DNA from: Rhodanobacter lindaniclasticus
GTDB taxonomy: Bacteria; Pseudomonadota; Gammaproteobacteria; Xanthomonadales; Rhodanobacteraceae
Reading direction: 5' to 3'
DNA: 64,000 nt
Assembly: GCF_004799035.1 (NCBI RefSeq)
Contig: NZ_MWIO01000027.1
Location: 62,001 to 126,000 of the forward strand
The translations under genes and the position numbers were made by a program. The notes beneath the pieces are model-generated. The model ran no database searches. It worked only from the letters and a program-made list of their open reading frames with translations, and had not been told where the DNA came from. Below, piece by piece: positions 1-9,120 of this stretch (the stretch's first letter is position 1; each line of letters begins with the position of its first letter).

Positions 1-1956
1 CGCCTGCATGGCGACATCGTGGTCAGCAACCCGGACATGCTGCACCAGGGCATCCTGCCGCATCACACCAAGTGGGCGCAGTTTTTCGAGAACCTGCGCT
101 ACGTGGTGATCGACGAGGTGCATACCTATCGCGGCGTGTTCGGCTCGCACGTGGCCAACGTGATCCGCCGCCTGAAACGCGTCTGCGCGTTCTACGGCGT
201 CAACCCGCAGTTCATCCTGTGCTCGGCCACCATCGGCAATCCGCAGGAGCATGCCGAGGCGCTGATCGAGGACGCGGTCACCGCGATCACCGAAAGCGGC
301 GCACCTACCGGCGACAAGCACGTGCTGCTGTGGAACCCGCCGGTCGTGAACCCCGACCTCGGCCTGCGCGCGTCCGCCCGCTCGCAGACCAACCGCATCG
401 CGCGGCTGGCGATCAAGTCGGGCATGAAGACGCTGGTGTTCGCCCAGTCGCGCAGCATGGTCGAGGTGCTCACCAAATACCTCAAGGACGTGTTCGACCA
501 CGATCCGCGCAAGCGCCCGCGCATCCGCGCCTACCGCGGCGGTTACCTGCCGAAGGAGCGCCGCGCCGCCGAACGCGCGATGCGCGAGGGCAGCATCGAC
601 GGCATCGTCAGCACCTCGGCGCTGGAGCTGGGCGTGGACATCGGCAGCCTCGACGCGGTGGTGTTGAACGGCTACCCCGGCTCGGTCGCCGCAACATGGC
701 AGCGCTTCGGCCGTGCCGGCCGCCGCCAGCAATCCGCGCTGGGCGTGCTGGTGGCCAGCTCCGATCCGCTGGACCAGTACCTGGTGCGCCACCCGGAATT
801 CTTCCAGGGTGCCACGCCCGAGCACGCCCGCATCCAGCCCGACCAGCCGCTGATCCTGCTCGACCACATCCGCTGCGCCGCATTCGAGCTGCCGTTCACC
901 GGCGACGAGATGTTCGGCACCGAGGTCGCCACGCCCTGGCTCGACCTGCTGGCCGAGGAAGGCGTGCTGCATCGCGAAGGTGATCGCTGGGAATGGATCG
1001 CCGACAGCTATCCGGCCATCGCGGTGTCGCTGCGCTCGGTGGCCGACGGCAACTTCGTGGTGGTCGACCGCACCGACGGCCGCCAGACCATCATCGCCGA
1101 AGTCGACTACTCCGCCGCCGCGGTGACGCTGTATGAAGGCGCCATCCACATGGTGCAGTCGCTGCCCTACCAGGTCGAGAAACTGGATTGGGAAGGCCGC
1201 AAGGCCTATGTCACGCGCACCAACGCCGACTACTACACCGACGCCATCGACTACACCAAACTCAAGGTGCTGGACTGCTTCGACAGTTCGCACGCCGGCT
1301 GCGGCCACGCCCACCACGGCGAGGTGCACGTGGTACGCCGCGTGCCCGGCTACAAGAAGATCCGCTTCTACTCGCACGAGAACATCGGCTACGGCCCGGT
1401 CAACCTGCCCGACCAGGAACTGCACACCACGGCGGTGTGGTGGCAGTTGCCGCAGATGGTGCTGGAGGCCGCGTTCGAACAGCGCCAGCAGGCGCTCGAT
1501 GGTTTTCTCGGCGCGGCCTGCGCGCTGCACATCGTTGCCACCGTGGCGGTGATGGCCGAGGCGCGCGACCTGCAGAAAGCCGTGGGCTCGGGCGACGGCG
1601 CGTGGTTCGCCAGCACCGACCTTCGTGGTCGCGGCCAGCTGCGCGGCAGCGACGGCCAGCCCGCCGCGCTGGCACCGGGCGCGCCATTCACGCCCACCGT
1701 CTACCTGTACGACGCCTTCCCCGGCGGCATCGGCCACAGCGAACCGCTGTTCCGGCGCCGCGAAGATCTGCTGGCGCAATCGGTGAGCCTGATCGAACGC
1801 TGCGACTGCCGCGCCGGCTGCCCCGCCTGCGTCGGCCCGGTGCTGGCTGCCGACGAAAGCGCGCCATCACTCCCCAGCGCATCGCCAGACGGCCTTGACG
1901 CCACCACACCGAAAGCCCTGGCCCTGCGCGTGCTCGCACTGCTGGTGGCGCTGTGA
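1..1956 (+). CDS. DEAD/DEAH-box helicase with DUF1998-type C-terminus, MrfA/YprA-like (5' end outside window)
   Basis: The frame is open from base 1, so the N-terminus, including Walker A, lies upstream; 651 residues are visible. Seen: helicase motif II DEVH at about residues 38-41, motif III SAT near residue 70, motif VI QRFGRAGR near residue 234, and a C-terminal cysteine cluster CDCRAGCPAC at about residues 601-610. The family (Bacillus MrfA, formerly YprA) is a superfamily 2 helicase whose DUF1998 region carries four metal-binding cysteines; with the exonuclease MrfB it repairs mitomycin C lesions independently of UvrABC. The next gene starts on GTG inside this gene's stop codon region (GTGA, 4-base overlap), so the two are translationally coupled, and it encodes the MrfB-type partner. 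The role in DNA repair is inferred from domain content and pairing. Confidence 0.88.
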   Translation, partial: RLHGDIVVSNPDMLHQGILPHHTKWAQFFENLRYVVIDEVHTYRGVFGSHVANVIRRLKRVCAFYGVNPQFILCSATIGNPQEHAEALIEDAVTAITESGAPTGDKHVLLWNPPVVNPDLGLRASARSQTNRIARLAIKSGMKTLVFAQSRSMVEVLTKYLKDVFDHDPRKRPRIRAYRGGYLPKERRAAERAMREGSIDGIVSTSALELGVDIGSLDAVVLNGYPGSVAATWQRFGRAGRRQQSALGVLVASSDPLDQYLVRHPEFFQGATPEHARIQPDQPLILLDHIRCAAFELPFTGDEMFGTEVATPWLDLLAEEGVLHREGDRWEWIADSYPAIAVSLRSVADGNFVVVDRTDGRQTIIAEVDYSAAAVTLYEGAIHMVQSLPYQVEKLDWEGRKAYVTRTNADYYTDAIDYTKLKVLDCFDSSHAGCGHAHHGEVHVVRRVPGYKKIRFYSHENIGYGPVNLPDQELHTTAVWWQLPQMVLEAAFEQRQQALDGFLGAACALHIVATVAVMAEARDLQKAVGSGDGAWFASTDLRGRGQLRGSDGQPAALAPGAPFTPTVYLYDAFPGGIGHSEPLFRRREDLLAQSVSLIERCDCRAGCPACVGPVLAADESAPSLPSASPDGLDATTPKALALRVLALLVAL

Positions 1957-2885
1957 ACCCATTGCTCGCGAAACTGCGCCAGCTTCGGACTGAAGCGGGG
2001 CACGCCTCCCATGCCAGCTCCCCCACTCCCCTGACCGTTCACCCTGAGCGTAGCGAAACGCACGCGGAGAGCGGCCATGGATGGCCGCAGCCCTGGGGAG
2101 CGAGGAAGTCGAAGGGCCCGGCTGGCGCGCAGTCCGTCCCCGCAATGCCGCCCGAACTGCGCCGTCTGCTCCAGCGCCACGCCCAGCTCAAACGCGGCCT
2201 CACCATGGTTCCGTCATCGTGCGACCGCGACGTTCCCGGCATCGAACTGTCACCTGGCCTGCGCTACACCGAGGCCTTCGCCGACTGGCTCGTGCCACCG
2301 CGGATCATCGACGCCGGCTTCGCCCGCATGGACCCCGTCCACCACGATCGCCTGCTGCACTTCGACACCGAAACCACCGGCCTGGCCGGCGGCACCGGCA
2401 CCCGCGCCTTCATGATCGGCGCGGCTGATTGGCAAGAGGGTCGCCTGCGCATCCGCCAGCTCACCATCACCACCATGGCGGCGGAGGCCGCCATGCTGCG
2501 CGCCTTCGCCGAATGGCTGGACGAAGACACCGTGCTCGTCAGCTACAACGGCAAATGCTACGACGCACCGCTGCTGGCCACTCGCTACCGCCTCGCCCGC
2601 CTGCCCAATCCGCTGGCCGGCCGCGGCCACCTGGACCTGCTGCATCCGGTGCGTCGCCACTGGAAGCACCAATGGCCGAACTGCCGCCTCGCCACCGCCG
2701 AACGACAACTGCTCGGCGTGGTGCGCGAGGATGACCTGCCCGGCGCGGAAGCCCCCGCCGCCTGGCTCACCTACCTGCGCGGCGGCTCCGCCCGCAACCT
2801 GCGCCGCGTGGCCGCGCACAACGCGCAGGACCTGAAAAGCCTGGCTGGGGTGTTGCTGCACATGGCGACCTTGCAGGAAGCCTGA
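1953..2885 (+). CDS. RNase H-like (DEDD) exonuclease, MrfB/YprB-like
   Basis: 310 residues, GTG start chosen because it overlaps the helicase stop by 4 bases. The conserved core begins near residue 134 with HFDTETTGLAGG (D138, E140), the first acidic motif of DEDD-type exonucleases (RNase_H_2 family). SYNGKCYDAPLL and a C-terminal HNAQDLKSL motif follow, which supply the later acidic residues and histidine. Bacillus MrfB (YprB) is the nuclease partner of MrfA. Odd: residues about 30-55 are encoded by a palindromic repeat (see 2037-2111) and read as low-complexity polar sequence, lengthening the poorly conserved N-terminus. Family call is firm; the repair role is inferred from the neighbour. 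Confidence 0.85.
   Translation: MNPLLAKLRQLRTEAGHASHASSPTPLTVHPERSETHAESGHGWPQPWGARKSKGPAGAQSVPAMPPELRRLLQRHAQLKRGLTMVPSSCDRDVPGIELSPGLRYTEAFADWLVPPRIIDAGFARMDPVHHDRLLHFDTETTGLAGGTGTRAFMIGAADWQEGRLRIRQLTITTMAAEAAMLRAFAEWLDEDTVLVSYNGKCYDAPLLATRYRLARLPNPLAGRGHLDLLHPVRRHWKHQWPNCRLATAERQLLGVVREDDLPGAEAPAAWLTYLRGGSARNLRRVAAHNAQDLKSLAGVLLHMATLQEA
2037..2111. repeat. Composite REP-type palindrome inside the mrfB-like coding sequence
   Basis: Contains CCCTGAGCGTAGCGAA on the left and AGTCGAAGGG on the right, the two halves of a repeat seen between genes in many Xanthomonadales. Between them lies the perfect 18-bp palindrome GCGGCCATGGATGGCCGC at 2071-2088. The same 18 bases recur between cysJ and cysI at 27284-27301. 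Here the repeat is translated in frame. Confidence 0.75.
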
Positions 2886-2941
2886 GACGATGCGCGATGA
2901 CGCGAACCCATTGCCTCGCCCGCGCGCGCATCAGTCGAGGA

Positions 2942-3460
2942 TCAGCGCCCGGCCGATTCGACGACTGGTTTGCCATCCACCATTCTGAAATCGAAAACGT
3001 ACAGGAGGCTGAAAGGCTTCTGCGTCATTTCATAGGTGCCGTCGCCCCGCGGGTGCTGCACGTACATCGGCGTGAACGTCCATTTCATCGCCGCCTGCTC
3101 GACCGCGTCATCGAACAGGGCACGACCCGGACCATCCGCGGTGCTGGCCTGCGGATGCACGGCGCGGACGTGGCCATTCTCGTCCATCACCAGTTGCGCC
3201 ACCACAGTGACCGGTGCGGCACCGGGGTGAACCAGAGTGGGCGGATACACGGGTGAAACCCGCTTGTCCAGGACGGGTTTCACTGCCGTCTCGCCAGGTT
3301 GCAAGGTGTAATGCGCTGCACCCGCTGGCGCCGCCATCTCCGCGTAACTGGTGCGAGGCTCCCCGCTCGAGTTGCGCTCCTCTTGCGTACTGCAGCCGCC
3401 AACCAGGATCGCTCCCAGCATCCACGACACGCGACCGGGCCAACTCAACGACACCTTCAT
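2942..3460 (-). CDS. TonB C-terminal-domain lipoprotein
   Basis: 172 residues. Start at 3460 is preferred over an upstream ATG because GGAGG lies 6 bases before it. The N-terminus is a lipoprotein signal with a lipobox-like VGGC about 20 residues in. The C-terminal half (VSPVYPPTLVHPGAAPVTVV, then MDENGHV, then the WTFTP motif) is a TonB_C fold. These domains normally carry energy to outer-membrane receptors, but this protein has no N-terminal membrane helix or proline-rich linker, so it is probably a periplasmic TonB-like protein and not a true energy transducer. It is convergent with the preceding exonuclease. Partners are unknown. Confidence 0.72.
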   Translation of the reverse strand: MKVSLSWPGRVSWMLGAILVGGCSTQEERNSSGEPRTSYAEMAAPAGAAHYTLQPGETAVKPVLDKRVSPVYPPTLVHPGAAPVTVVAQLVMDENGHVRAVHPQASTADGPGRALFDDAVEQAAMKWTFTPMYVQHPRGDGTYEMTQKPFSLLYVFDFRMVDGKPVVESAGR

Positions 3461-3700
3461 GTTCAACCTCCATGATCGAATCAAACTGCGGTTGGGGAGA
3501 CCCGTCGTCCGGGTCAAAATGGCAGCTCATCCGTCCATGCGCAACATGGGTTGATTGAAACGACCGGCAGAAGTCGTCAAGCATGACGGACACGTGGGCA
3601 GATCGCCGACACCGTAGTCAACCGTGTTGGCGGCCTTCCCCGCCAGCGTTAGCATCAGGCGACTGGCCGAGCGCCATCCCGAGACCCGGAAGTCCTGCCA

Positions 3701-4258
3701 ATGCGCACCCACGGCAAACTGATCAAGTGGAACGATGAACGCGGCTTCGGCTTCATCGAGACGGGGGCTGGCCGCGAGGAAATTTTCGTCCACATCTCGG
3801 CCTTCCCGCACGACGGCGTGCGACCGCGTATAGGCGAACTCGTCTCGTTCGAACCCGACCAGGGCGGCGACGGCCGCAAGCGTGCCGTGCGCGTGATGCG
3901 CCCCGGCAGCCAGTCGTCCGCGCGACATGCACGCCGCTCATCCGCCGCGACGACGCGACAAGGCCCGGTGGCCGTGGTGGCCGGCCTATTCCTGCTGGCA
4001 ATCGTCGGGTGGTTCGGCTACTCGTACGTCACTACTCACCGCGCCAGCGCCGTCATGCCGTCCACGCGCGCCACGCAGGCGCCACCTGCGGCATCCAATC
4101 CGCTTTACCACTGCGACGGGCGCACCCGCTGCTCGCAAATGACCTCGTGCGCCGAGGCCACCTACTTCATCAAGCAATGCCCGGGCACGCAGATGGATGG
4201 CGATGGCGACGGCGTTCCCTGCGAAAGCCAGTGGTGCAGCGGCAGCTGGGCAGATTGA
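3701..4258 (+). CDS. Cold-shock domain protein with membrane helix and excalibur domain
   Basis: 185 residues. Residues 1-67 are a cold-shock domain with RNP1 (GFGFI) and RNP2 (IFVHISAF), which bind single-stranded nucleic acid. A hydrophobic helix spans about 89-110. The C-terminus (about 128-182) is cysteine-rich and ends in an excalibur motif, DGDGDGVPCES, thought to bind calcium. A nucleic-acid-binding domain and a probably periplasmic calcium motif on either side of one helix suggest a membrane-anchored protein with the cold-shock domain inside; this topology is inferred from the positive residues before the helix. A possible Shine-Dalgarno GGAAG lies about 7 bases upstream. The 183 bp before it show no clear signal. 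Confidence 0.8.
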   Translation: MRTHGKLIKWNDERGFGFIETGAGREEIFVHISAFPHDGVRPRIGELVSFEPDQGGDGRKRAVRVMRPGSQSSARHARRSSAATTRQGPVAVVAGLFLLAIVGWFGYSYVTTHRASAVMPSTRATQAPPAASNPLYHCDGRTRCSQMTSCAEATYFIKQCPGTQMDGDGDGVPCESQWCSGSWAD

Positions 4259-4366
4259 ATACGCTTCGATATCCGGGATTTCATCCGCATCGAAAACTCC
4301 GTATCGACACCTGTTCAGCGCCCCGGATCGCGTCGCATACTGCGGGAAGCCACACGAGGGCCGACG

Positions 4367-5605
4367 ATGCGCAATTTGCTCGCGCTGCTGTGTCTGGGTT
4401 TGCTGCTGGCCGGATGCCAGACGGCGCCGCGACGGCCCGCGCCGCCCGACCTGATCGGCACGGCCGCTCCGGCGGGTTTCCCTGCCAGCGTGCGGTTGGT
4501 CACCACCGACCAGAAGAATTTCGCCGTGCTGGCGCCGGCGTTCTTCAGCGGCTTGCGCGACGCCGTGGCAACCGACGGCAGCCTGGACATCCTCGCCCTG
4601 TCCGGCGGCGGTTCGGGCGGCGCCTACGGCGCCGGCGCGCTGGCCGGGATGACGCGGGCGCATGCGCGGCCGCGCTTCGAGATGGTGACCGGGGTGAGCG
4701 CCGGCGCATTGCTGGCGCCGTTCGCGTTCCTCGGCCCGGACTGGGACGCGCGCATGCATGACGCCTTCACTGGCGAGCGCAGCGCGGAACTGCTTCGCTC
4801 GCCTGCCCGCAACATCCTGTCGCGACTGCTTTCGCCGCGCGGCTTGCCGCACCACAACGCATTGTTCAAGCTGGTCGACCACTTCGTCTCCCCGCAAATG
4901 ATCGTGGCCGTAGCGCGCGAGGCGGCCAGCGGGCGCCGGCTGGTGGTGGCGACCACCGACCTGGACAAGCATGAGACGGTGCTGTGGGATCTGGGCGAGA
5001 TCGCCCGGCATGGCGGCGAGAAGGCGCGCGCGCTGTTCCGCGACGTGCTGGTTGCCTCGGCCAGCGTGCCGGGCGTATTCCCGCCGGCGCTGATTCGCGT
5101 GCGCGAAGGCGGCGAGGAGTACGACGAAATGCACGTGGATGGCGGCGTCACCACCTCGGTGTTCAGCACGCCCCTGATCGCCGGCATCCAGTCCACCGAC
5201 CTGCCGCTGCTGCGCGGCGCGCACCTGTACATGATCGTCAACGGGCAGCTCGCGCGCACGCCGCGGACCACGCGTTACAACACGGTCGACATCCTCGCCA
5301 ACGCCCTGGCTGCCGAGCTCACCTACAAGACCCGCGAGGCGGTCGTCGACAACATCGCCGCCTCGCACCGGCTCGGCATGCAGTTCCGCCTCACCGAGAT
5401 CCCGGTGGACTATCCGCAGGCCAATTTCATCGACTTCGACCAGGCGCAGATGCAGGCGCTCTACGATTACGCCGCCGACTGCGCGGCGCGCGGCCTGCTG
5501 TGGCTGACGCCGGAGCAATCGGTACGGCGAAACATGGCCACGCAGCACGCTCCGGTGTCGGACGCACCGGCCTGCCCCGCGGCGGCGCCGGCGTCATCGC
5601 CCTGA
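4367..5605 (+). CDS. Patatin-like phospholipase lipoprotein
   Basis: 412 residues. The N-terminus is a lipoprotein signal ending LLLAGC (Cys17), so the mature protein is lipid-anchored. The patatin catalytic elements are all visible: glycine-rich oxyanion loop GGGSGGAYGAG at about 80-90, nucleophile elbow GVSAG with Ser111, and the dyad aspartate in DGG near residue 257. Patatins hydrolyse acyl esters of lipids by a Ser-Asp dyad. It stands alone between a cold-shock gene and a convergent thioredoxin-like gene. Length and motifs are intact, so activity is likely; the natural substrate cannot be told from sequence. Confidence 0.88.
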   Translation: MRNLLALLCLGLLLAGCQTAPRRPAPPDLIGTAAPAGFPASVRLVTTDQKNFAVLAPAFFSGLRDAVATDGSLDILALSGGGSGGAYGAGALAGMTRAHARPRFEMVTGVSAGALLAPFAFLGPDWDARMHDAFTGERSAELLRSPARNILSRLLSPRGLPHHNALFKLVDHFVSPQMIVAVAREAASGRRLVVATTDLDKHETVLWDLGEIARHGGEKARALFRDVLVASASVPGVFPPALIRVREGGEEYDEMHVDGGVTTSVFSTPLIAGIQSTDLPLLRGAHLYMIVNGQLARTPRTTRYNTVDILANALAAELTYKTREAVVDNIAASHRLGMQFRLTEIPVDYPQANFIDFDQAQMQALYDYAADCAARGLLWLTPEQSVRRNMATQHAPVSDAPACPAAAPASSP

Positions 5606-5628
5606 AACCTCCGGCGCGCGATGCGCCG

Positions 5629-6117
5629 TCAGCGAGCGGGTGGCAAGCCGTCCGCTTCCGCCAGCAAGCCGCCCAACGCGGTCCCCAACGCCAGATCCTC
5701 CAGCACGCCGAAGTGCTGCTCGCGCAGGCGGCCTTGGGCGTCGATCAGGAGCAAGGTGGGCGTGCCCTGCATGGCGTAGGCGCGCATGGTGAGCGGCAGC
5801 GGATCGCCCTGGGCGTGTTCATCCACCCCTACGGGGAAGGTGTAGCGGTACTCGTGCAGGAACGCTTCCAGCGCCTGCGGCCCTTGCGCCTGGTGATGCT
5901 CGAACACGGTATGCAGGCCGATCACCGCCAGGCGCTCCGGCGGGAACATGTGCTGCACGCGTTTCATCTGCGGCAGCGCCTGCATGGCGCAGCCGGGGCA
6001 CAGCATCTGGAACGCGTGGGCCACGACCACCTTGCCGCGCAGGTCGCCGAGGGTCAGCGGTGCGCTGTTGAACCAGCGCGTGACGTGCCATGAAGGCGCG
6101 ACCGGGGCGGATGTCAT
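5629..6117 (-). CDS. TlpA/redoxin-family thioredoxin-like protein
   Basis: 162 residues. Start at 6117 has GTGGAG about 7 bases upstream; an in-frame ATG 57 bases earlier lacks this. The thioredoxin fold shows an active-site CPGC (C40, C43) after a redoxin-type beta strand and the cis-proline loop TPTLLLID before the C-terminus. No signal peptide is seen, so a cytoplasmic location is more likely than the periplasm usual for TlpA. It is convergent with the patatin gene. A role in thiol-disulfide or peroxide chemistry is inferred from the family; the substrate is unknown. Confidence 0.78.
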   Translation of the reverse strand: MTSAPVAPSWHVTRWFNSAPLTLGDLRGKVVVAHAFQMLCPGCAMQALPQMKRVQHMFPPERLAVIGLHTVFEHHQAQGPQALEAFLHEYRYTFPVGVDEHAQGDPLPLTMRAYAMQGTPTLLLIDAQGRLREQHFGVLEDLALGTALGGLLAEADGLPPAR

Positions 6118-6189
6118 CAGGGTCTCCACACAGGGGTGACGGCTCGGAGTCTGTGCGTTCCGCGCGCGAAGCACAAACGCGACGGAGAC

Positions 6190-7239
6190 TCAGCCGGCGC
6201 CGACCACCACCGGTTCCGGCTCCAGCCGCACGCCGAACCTGGCCTGCACGCCGGCCATCACCTGCTGCGCCAGCGCCCACAGCTGCGGGCCGCTGGCCTG
6301 GCCGTGGTTGACCAGCACCAGCGCGTGGCGATTGGAGATGCCGGCGTCGCCCTCGCGCACACCCTTGAAGCCGGCCGCCTCGATCATCCAGCCGGCGGAA
6401 ATCTTGCAGCGGCCGTCGCCCTGCGGCCACGCAGGCAAGCCGGCGTGTTCGCGCTGGAGCGCCTCGGCCGTGGCGGCCTCGACGATCGGGTTCTTGAAGA
6501 AGCTGCCGGCGTTGCCGATCACCGCCGGGTCGGGCAGCTTGCGCGTGCGCAGGCGCACGACCGCTTCGGCGACGTGGAACGGCGCGGGCTTGTCCACGCC
6601 CATCCGCGCCAGCTCCTCGTCGATGCCGGCGTAGTCGGTGCGCAGCGCGCGGCTGCGCGGCAGCACGAAGCGCACGGCGGTGACGATGTAGCGGCCCGGC
6701 TCGTGCTTGAACAGCGAATCGCGATAGGCGAACGCGCAGGTGGCGTGGTCCAGCATCACCACGCGCCGCTCGCGCAGGTCCCAGGCTTCCACGCTTTCGA
6801 TGAACTCGGCCACCTCGCAGCCGTAGGCGCCGATGTTCTGGATCGGCGCGGCGCCGACCGTGCCGGGGATCAGGATCAGGTTCTCCAGCCCGGCGTAGCC
6901 CTGCCCCAGCGTCCAGCGCACGAAGTCGTCCCAGCGCTCGCCCGCGGCCACCGCGATGCGCGCGCTGTCGCCGTCGCTTTCAACTTGCACGCCGCGCGTC
7001 GACATGCGCAGCACGGTGCCGTGGAAATCGTCGGTGAACAGCACGTTGCTGCCCTCGCCCAGCACCAGCAGCCGACCCTGGCGGATCGCCGGAAAATCCA
7101 GCAGCTCGGGCAACTTGGCGGCATCGCGGATGTCCGCCAGCAGATTCGCCCGCGCATCGACGCGCAAGGTGTTGAGATGCGCCAGCGACGCGTTCTCGGC
7201 GAGCGTGTAGCCGCCCATGTCCACGCGCTCAGACGCCAT
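6190..7239 (-). CDS. murB: UDP-N-acetylenolpyruvoylglucosamine reductase MurB
   Basis: 349 residues. MurB reduces UDP-GlcNAc-enolpyruvate to UDP-MurNAc with NADPH and FAD in peptidoglycan synthesis. Seen: FAD-binding [32 protein letters not shown], and [10 protein letters not shown] with the serine that protonates the intermediate; the C-terminal glutamate LEPEP is also present. Closest in layout to E. coli (type I) MurB. The ATG at 7239 overlaps the end of pyrD by 11 bases; a second ATG at 7218 is also possible because conservation starts at YTLAENASL. The two genes are probably co-transcribed. Confidence 0.96.
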   Translation of the reverse strand: MASERVDMGGYTLAENASLAHLNTLRVDARANLLADIRDAAKLPELLDFPAIRQGRLLVLGEGSNVLFTDDFHGTVLRMSTRGVQVESDGDSARIAVAAGERWDDFVRWTLGQGYAGLENLILIPGTVGAAPIQNIGAYGCEVAEFIESVEAWDLRERRVVMLDHATCAFAYRDSLFKHEPGRYIVTAVRFVLPRSRALRTDYAGIDEELARMGVDKPAPFHVAEAVVRLRTRKLPDPAVIGNAGSFFKNPIVEAATAEALQREHAGLPAWPQGDGRCKISAGWMIEAAGFKGVREGDAGISNRHALVLVNHGQASGPQLWALAQQVMAGVQARFGVRLEPEPVVVGAG

Positions 7240-8272
7240 CGGCCGGGGCCTCGCGGCGGCGGATTTCGTTGACGCACTCGGCCACCAGGTGCGGGCCGCG
7301 ATAGATCAGGCCCGAGTAGAGCTGCACCAGTGAGGCGCCGGCGTCGAGCTTTTCCACCGCGTCGCTGCCGTCGAGGATGCCGCCCACGCCGATCAGCGGG
7401 ATGCGCTCGCCCAGGCGCTGGCGCAGGCCGGCCAGCACGGCAGTGGAGCGCTCGAACAGCGGCTTGCCGGAAAGCCCGCCGGCCTCGCCGCTGCGCGGAT
7501 CGCCCGCCACCGCCTCGCGGTCGGTCGTGGTGTTGGTGCAGATCACGCCGTCGATGCCGGTGCGCAGCAGCACCTCGGCCATCGCGTCGAGCTCGACCCC
7601 GGAGAGATCCGGCGCGATCTTCAGCAGCATCGGCTTGCGCTTCCCATGCTGCGAGCCCAGCCGCTCCTGCGCCGCGCGCAGGATGGAGATGAACTTGTGC
7701 AGCGTGGCCTGCTCCTGCAGGTCGCGCAGGCCCTGCGTGTTGGGCGAGGAGATGTTCACGGTGACGTAGCTGGCCAGCTCGTGCACCTTGGCCAGGCAGG
7801 TCAGGTAGTCGTTGACTGCCTTGTCGTTCGGCGTGTCCTTGTTCTTGCCGATGTTGATGCCGAGCACGCCGTGGTAGCTCGACTGCTGCACGTTGCGCAC
7901 CAGCACATCCACGCCGTCGTTGTTGAAGCCCATGCGGTTGATGATCGCCTCGTGCGCGGGCAGCCGGAACAGGCGCGGCTTGGCGTTGCCCGGCTGCGGC
8001 AGCGGCGTGACCGTGCCCACCTCGATGAAACCGAAACCCAGCGTGTTCAGCGCGTCGAGATGCTCGGCGTTCTTGTCCAGGCCCGCGGCGAGCCCGACCG
8101 GGTTGGGAAACTCGATGCCGAACGCGCGCACCGGCAGGTCGGCCGGCACGGTGGCGAAGCGATGGGCGAAACCGCTGCGCTGGGCCACACCCAGGCCGTA
8201 CAGGGTCAGCCGGTGGGCCGACTCCGCCTCGAGCGAGAACAGCAGCGGACGCAGGATGTCATAGAGGGCCAA
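7229..8272 (-). CDS. pyrD: Dihydroorotate dehydrogenase (quinone), class 2
   Basis: 347 residues. Oxidises dihydroorotate to orotate with FMN and passes electrons to quinone at the inner membrane (pyrimidine synthesis). The N-terminal amphipathic segment (about 1-40) typical of class 2 enzymes is present. It is followed by [21 protein letters not shown], the active-site [11 protein letters not shown] with the catalytic serine, and C-terminal GVGGI for phosphate binding of FMN. The gene is first in a run with murB, whose start overlaps its end. Confidence 0.96.
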   Translation of the reverse strand: MALYDILRPLLFSLEAESAHRLTLYGLGVAQRSGFAHRFATVPADLPVRAFGIEFPNPVGLAAGLDKNAEHLDALNTLGFGFIEVGTVTPLPQPGNAKPRLFRLPAHEAIINRMGFNNDGVDVLVRNVQQSSYHGVLGINIGKNKDTPNDKAVNDYLTCLAKVHELASYVTVNISSPNTQGLRDLQEQATLHKFISILRAAQERLGSQHGKRKPMLLKIAPDLSGVELDAMAEVLLRTGIDGVICTNTTTDREAVAGDPRSGEAGGLSGKPLFERSTAVLAGLRQRLGERIPLIGVGGILDGSDAVEKLDAGASLVQLYSGLIYRGPHLVAECVNEIRRREAPADGV

Positions 8273-8349
8273 GTCGATAACGCCGGCAGTCGTGGAATGT
8301 CGCGCAGTTTAGCGTGCCGGACAGCGCGTCGAAGGTGGCCGGGTCACGC

Positions 8350-9120
8350 TCAGCCGGCCAGCAACTGGCCGCCGTCCACCACGAGGGTCTGGCCGGTGAT
8401 CCAGCCGGCCCATGGCGAGGCGAGGAACAGGGCCGCGTGCGCGACCTCCTCCGGCGTGCCGTAGCGGCCGAACGGAATCTTCGCCCGCACCTCGGCGTAG
8501 CGCGTCGGATCGTCCTTGCGGCATTGATCCCACAGGCCGCAGGGAAACTCGATCGAGCCCGGCGCGATCGCGTTGACGCGGATGCGCCGGGGCGCCAGTG
8601 CCTGCGCCTGGGATGTCGTGTAATGGCTCAACGCGGCCTTCAAGGCGGCATACGACGACCCACCCGGACGCGGGCGCAGCGCCGAGATCGAACTGGTGTG
8701 CAGGATGCACGGATGCGCCGAACCGGCCAGGTGCGGCAGCGCGGCCCGCGAGGCGCGCACGGCCGCCATCAGGTCCACGTTGAAGTTGGCCAGCCAGTCC
8801 TCGTCCTCGTCGTGGAAGCCGTAGCCGCTGGCGTTGTTGACCAGCACGTCGATGCCGCCCAGCGCGTCCGCCGCTCCCGCCACCCAGGCCTGGATTGCTT
8901 CCGGCTGCGCCAGGTCGGTGGGTAGCGCGTGCGCCACCACGCCGTGGGCGGCGATCTGCGCGCGGGTTTCCTCCAGCGCCGCCGCGCCGCGCGCGCAAAT
9001 CGACACCGCGGCACCGGCCTGGGCGAAACCCAGCGCGATGCTGCGGCCGATGCCGCGGCTGCCGCCGGCCACCAGCACGCGCCAGCCACGAAAATCGAAC
9101 GGCGGCAGCGAATTCACCAT
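8350..9120 (-). CDS. SDR-family NAD(P)-dependent oxidoreductase
   Basis: 256 residues, start at 9120. Classical short-chain dehydrogenase: cofactor motif AGGSRGIG near residue 18, NNAS, catalytic serine in HTSSIS, and Tyr-x3-Lys as YAALK. The C-terminal PGSIEFPCG and VDGGQLLAG are usual for the family. The start codon lies 7 bases inside the end of the upstream DUF4190 gene, so translation is coupled. Substrate cannot be predicted. The frame runs open upstream of 9120, but that extension crosses the DUF4190 gene and has no family similarity. Confidence 0.88.
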   Translation of the reverse strand: MVNSLPPFDFRGWRVLVAGGSRGIGRSIALGFAQAGAAVSICARGAAALEETRAQIAAHGVVAHALPTDLAQPEAIQAWVAGAADALGGIDVLVNNASGYGFHDEDEDWLANFNVDLMAAVRASRAALPHLAGSAHPCILHTSSISALRPRPGGSSYAALKAALSHYTTSQAQALAPRRIRVNAIAPGSIEFPCGLWDQCRKDDPTRYAEVRAKIPFGRYGTPEEVAHAALFLASPWAGWITGQTLVVDGGQLLAG

